Source: Caldilineaceae bacterium (GTDB taxonomy: Bacteria > Chloroflexota > Anaerolineae > Caldilineales > Caldilineaceae). Taken from it: DNA of 5,173 nt. Positions 4,960-5,173 of this stretch are shown here, in pieces. Under the pieces are notes generated by a model. It saw only the letters and a list, made by a program, of their open reading frames with translations. It made no database searches and was not told the origin of the DNA. The stretch's first letter is position 1, and each line of letters opens with the position of its first letter. The DNA lies in contig WGCB01000229.1 of NCBI GenBank assembly GCA_015494005.1, forward strand, positions 1-5,173, written 5' to 3'. The translations under genes were made by a program, and so were the position numbers.

Positions 4960-4990
4960 CTGTCGAGCACACGCGAGCATGGCTCAACAG
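4960..4990 (-). repeat. Hairpin shortly after the right-edge gene
   Basis: CTGTCGAGC (4960-4968) and GCTCAACAG (4982-4990) pair over nine bases in minus-strand RNA with one G-U wobble and a 13-base loop. It begins 18 nt after the stop codon and is followed directly by the hairpin at 4903-4951, forming a tandem 3' structure. No T-run. Confidence 0.4.
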
Positions 4991-5008
4991 CAAGGCCAGA
5001 GGGATGCC

Positions 5009-5173
5009 TCACCCCACCGGGGGCGCGCCGGCCGCCTGGATGGCCTGGTTCAGGTCTGCCACGTCCTCCGCCAGGACCTGCTCCAGCCGGGCCAGCTGCT
5101 CGTCGATCTGGGCGCTGTACTCGGCCACCAGGGCCTCCGCGGCCGCGGTGGGCCGGCCGTCCCCGCTGCCGAT
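5009..5173 (-). CDS. C-terminal fragment, resembling the tail of VPS10/BNR-repeat glycosyl-hydrolase-like proteins
   Basis: The frame is open from the right edge to TGA (5009-5011), giving 54 residues that begin IGSGDGRPTAAAEAL and end AGAPPVG. The central part (SAQIDEQLARLEQVLAEDVADLNQAI) is a charged heptad-like helix. From memory this matches the C-terminal helical tail of large secreted sortilin/BNR-repeat proteins annotated as glycosyl hydrolases, in which a short 'PTxxxxxxxxxLxxxIDxQLxxL' segment ends close to a Pro-Val. The beta-propeller that would prove it lies outside the window. Its codon use is GC-rich like the genes to its left. It could also be an unrelated coiled-coil ending. 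Confidence 0.6.
   Translation of the reverse strand: MGSGDGRPTAAAEALVAEYSAQIDEQLARLEQVLAEDVADLNQAIQAAGAPPVG

Noticed and set aside
4651..4980. A leader frame with a CxxC (CQRC) as a small zinc protein
   Set aside because: It runs out of frame into the cytochrome gene, has no second Cys pair and no ribosome-binding site; the Cys pair looks accidental.
1..5173. tRNA, rRNA or CRISPR array
   Set aside because: No cloverleaf with a T-arm GTTCGA-type motif, no rRNA-like stretch and no regularly spaced direct repeats of 24-40 bases were seen on either strand.

Overview
The window looks like a piece of a GC-rich bacterial chromosome, most probably from the phylum Chloroflexota (Caldilinea/Litorilinea-like or Anaerolineae-like). 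Three things point there: the multiheme cytochrome ends in a Thr/Pro-rich linker followed by a terminal LHIYLPSVMR, a tail I associate with secreted Chloroflexota proteins; the truncated transposase start resembles zinc-ribbon transposases common in that group; and the general style of the oxidoreductase. This placement is inference from memory, not from a search. All six protein-coding genes I accept lie on the minus strand, so the window reads from high to low coordinates.

From right to left: (1) the last 54 residues of a gene entering from the right edge (5009-5173), resembling the helical tail of VPS10/BNR-repeat 'glycosyl hydrolase' proteins; (2) a gap with two hairpins, a candidate promoter and a leader of about 130 nt; (3) a 518-residue exported seven-heme c-type cytochrome (3162-4718) with a perfect Shine-Dalgarno; (4) a small membrane-anchored protein with a possible PH-like fold (2490-2843), whose real start is an internal GTG; (5) a 448-residue cytoplasmic FAD-dependent DAO-family amine/amino-acid oxidase (891-2237) with a good sigma70-type promoter directly upstream; (6) an AT-richer, largely non-coding stretch (about 120-890) holding a two-helix membrane miniprotein (165-410) and several inverted repeats; (7) the first 25 codons of a transposase running off the left edge (1-77).

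The genes do not form an obvious pathway. Each seems to be its own transcription unit, separated by gaps of 250-480 nt that carry hairpins. No cytochrome maturation genes, quinol oxidases or partner reductases are visible. The composition changes sharply near 890: positions 181-240 are 24/60 G+C, while 2041-2100 inside the oxidase are 46/60. The left end therefore looks like an accessory or mobile island attached to ordinary chromosome.

The most interesting signals are non-coding. One is a 37-nt hairpin present twice, 39 and 64 nt after two successive stop codons, whose sequence differences all keep the stem paired in minus-strand RNA but not in plus-strand RNA. The other is an inverted repeat over the transposase start that reads as an intrinsic terminator on the plus strand and would bury the start codon on the minus strand.
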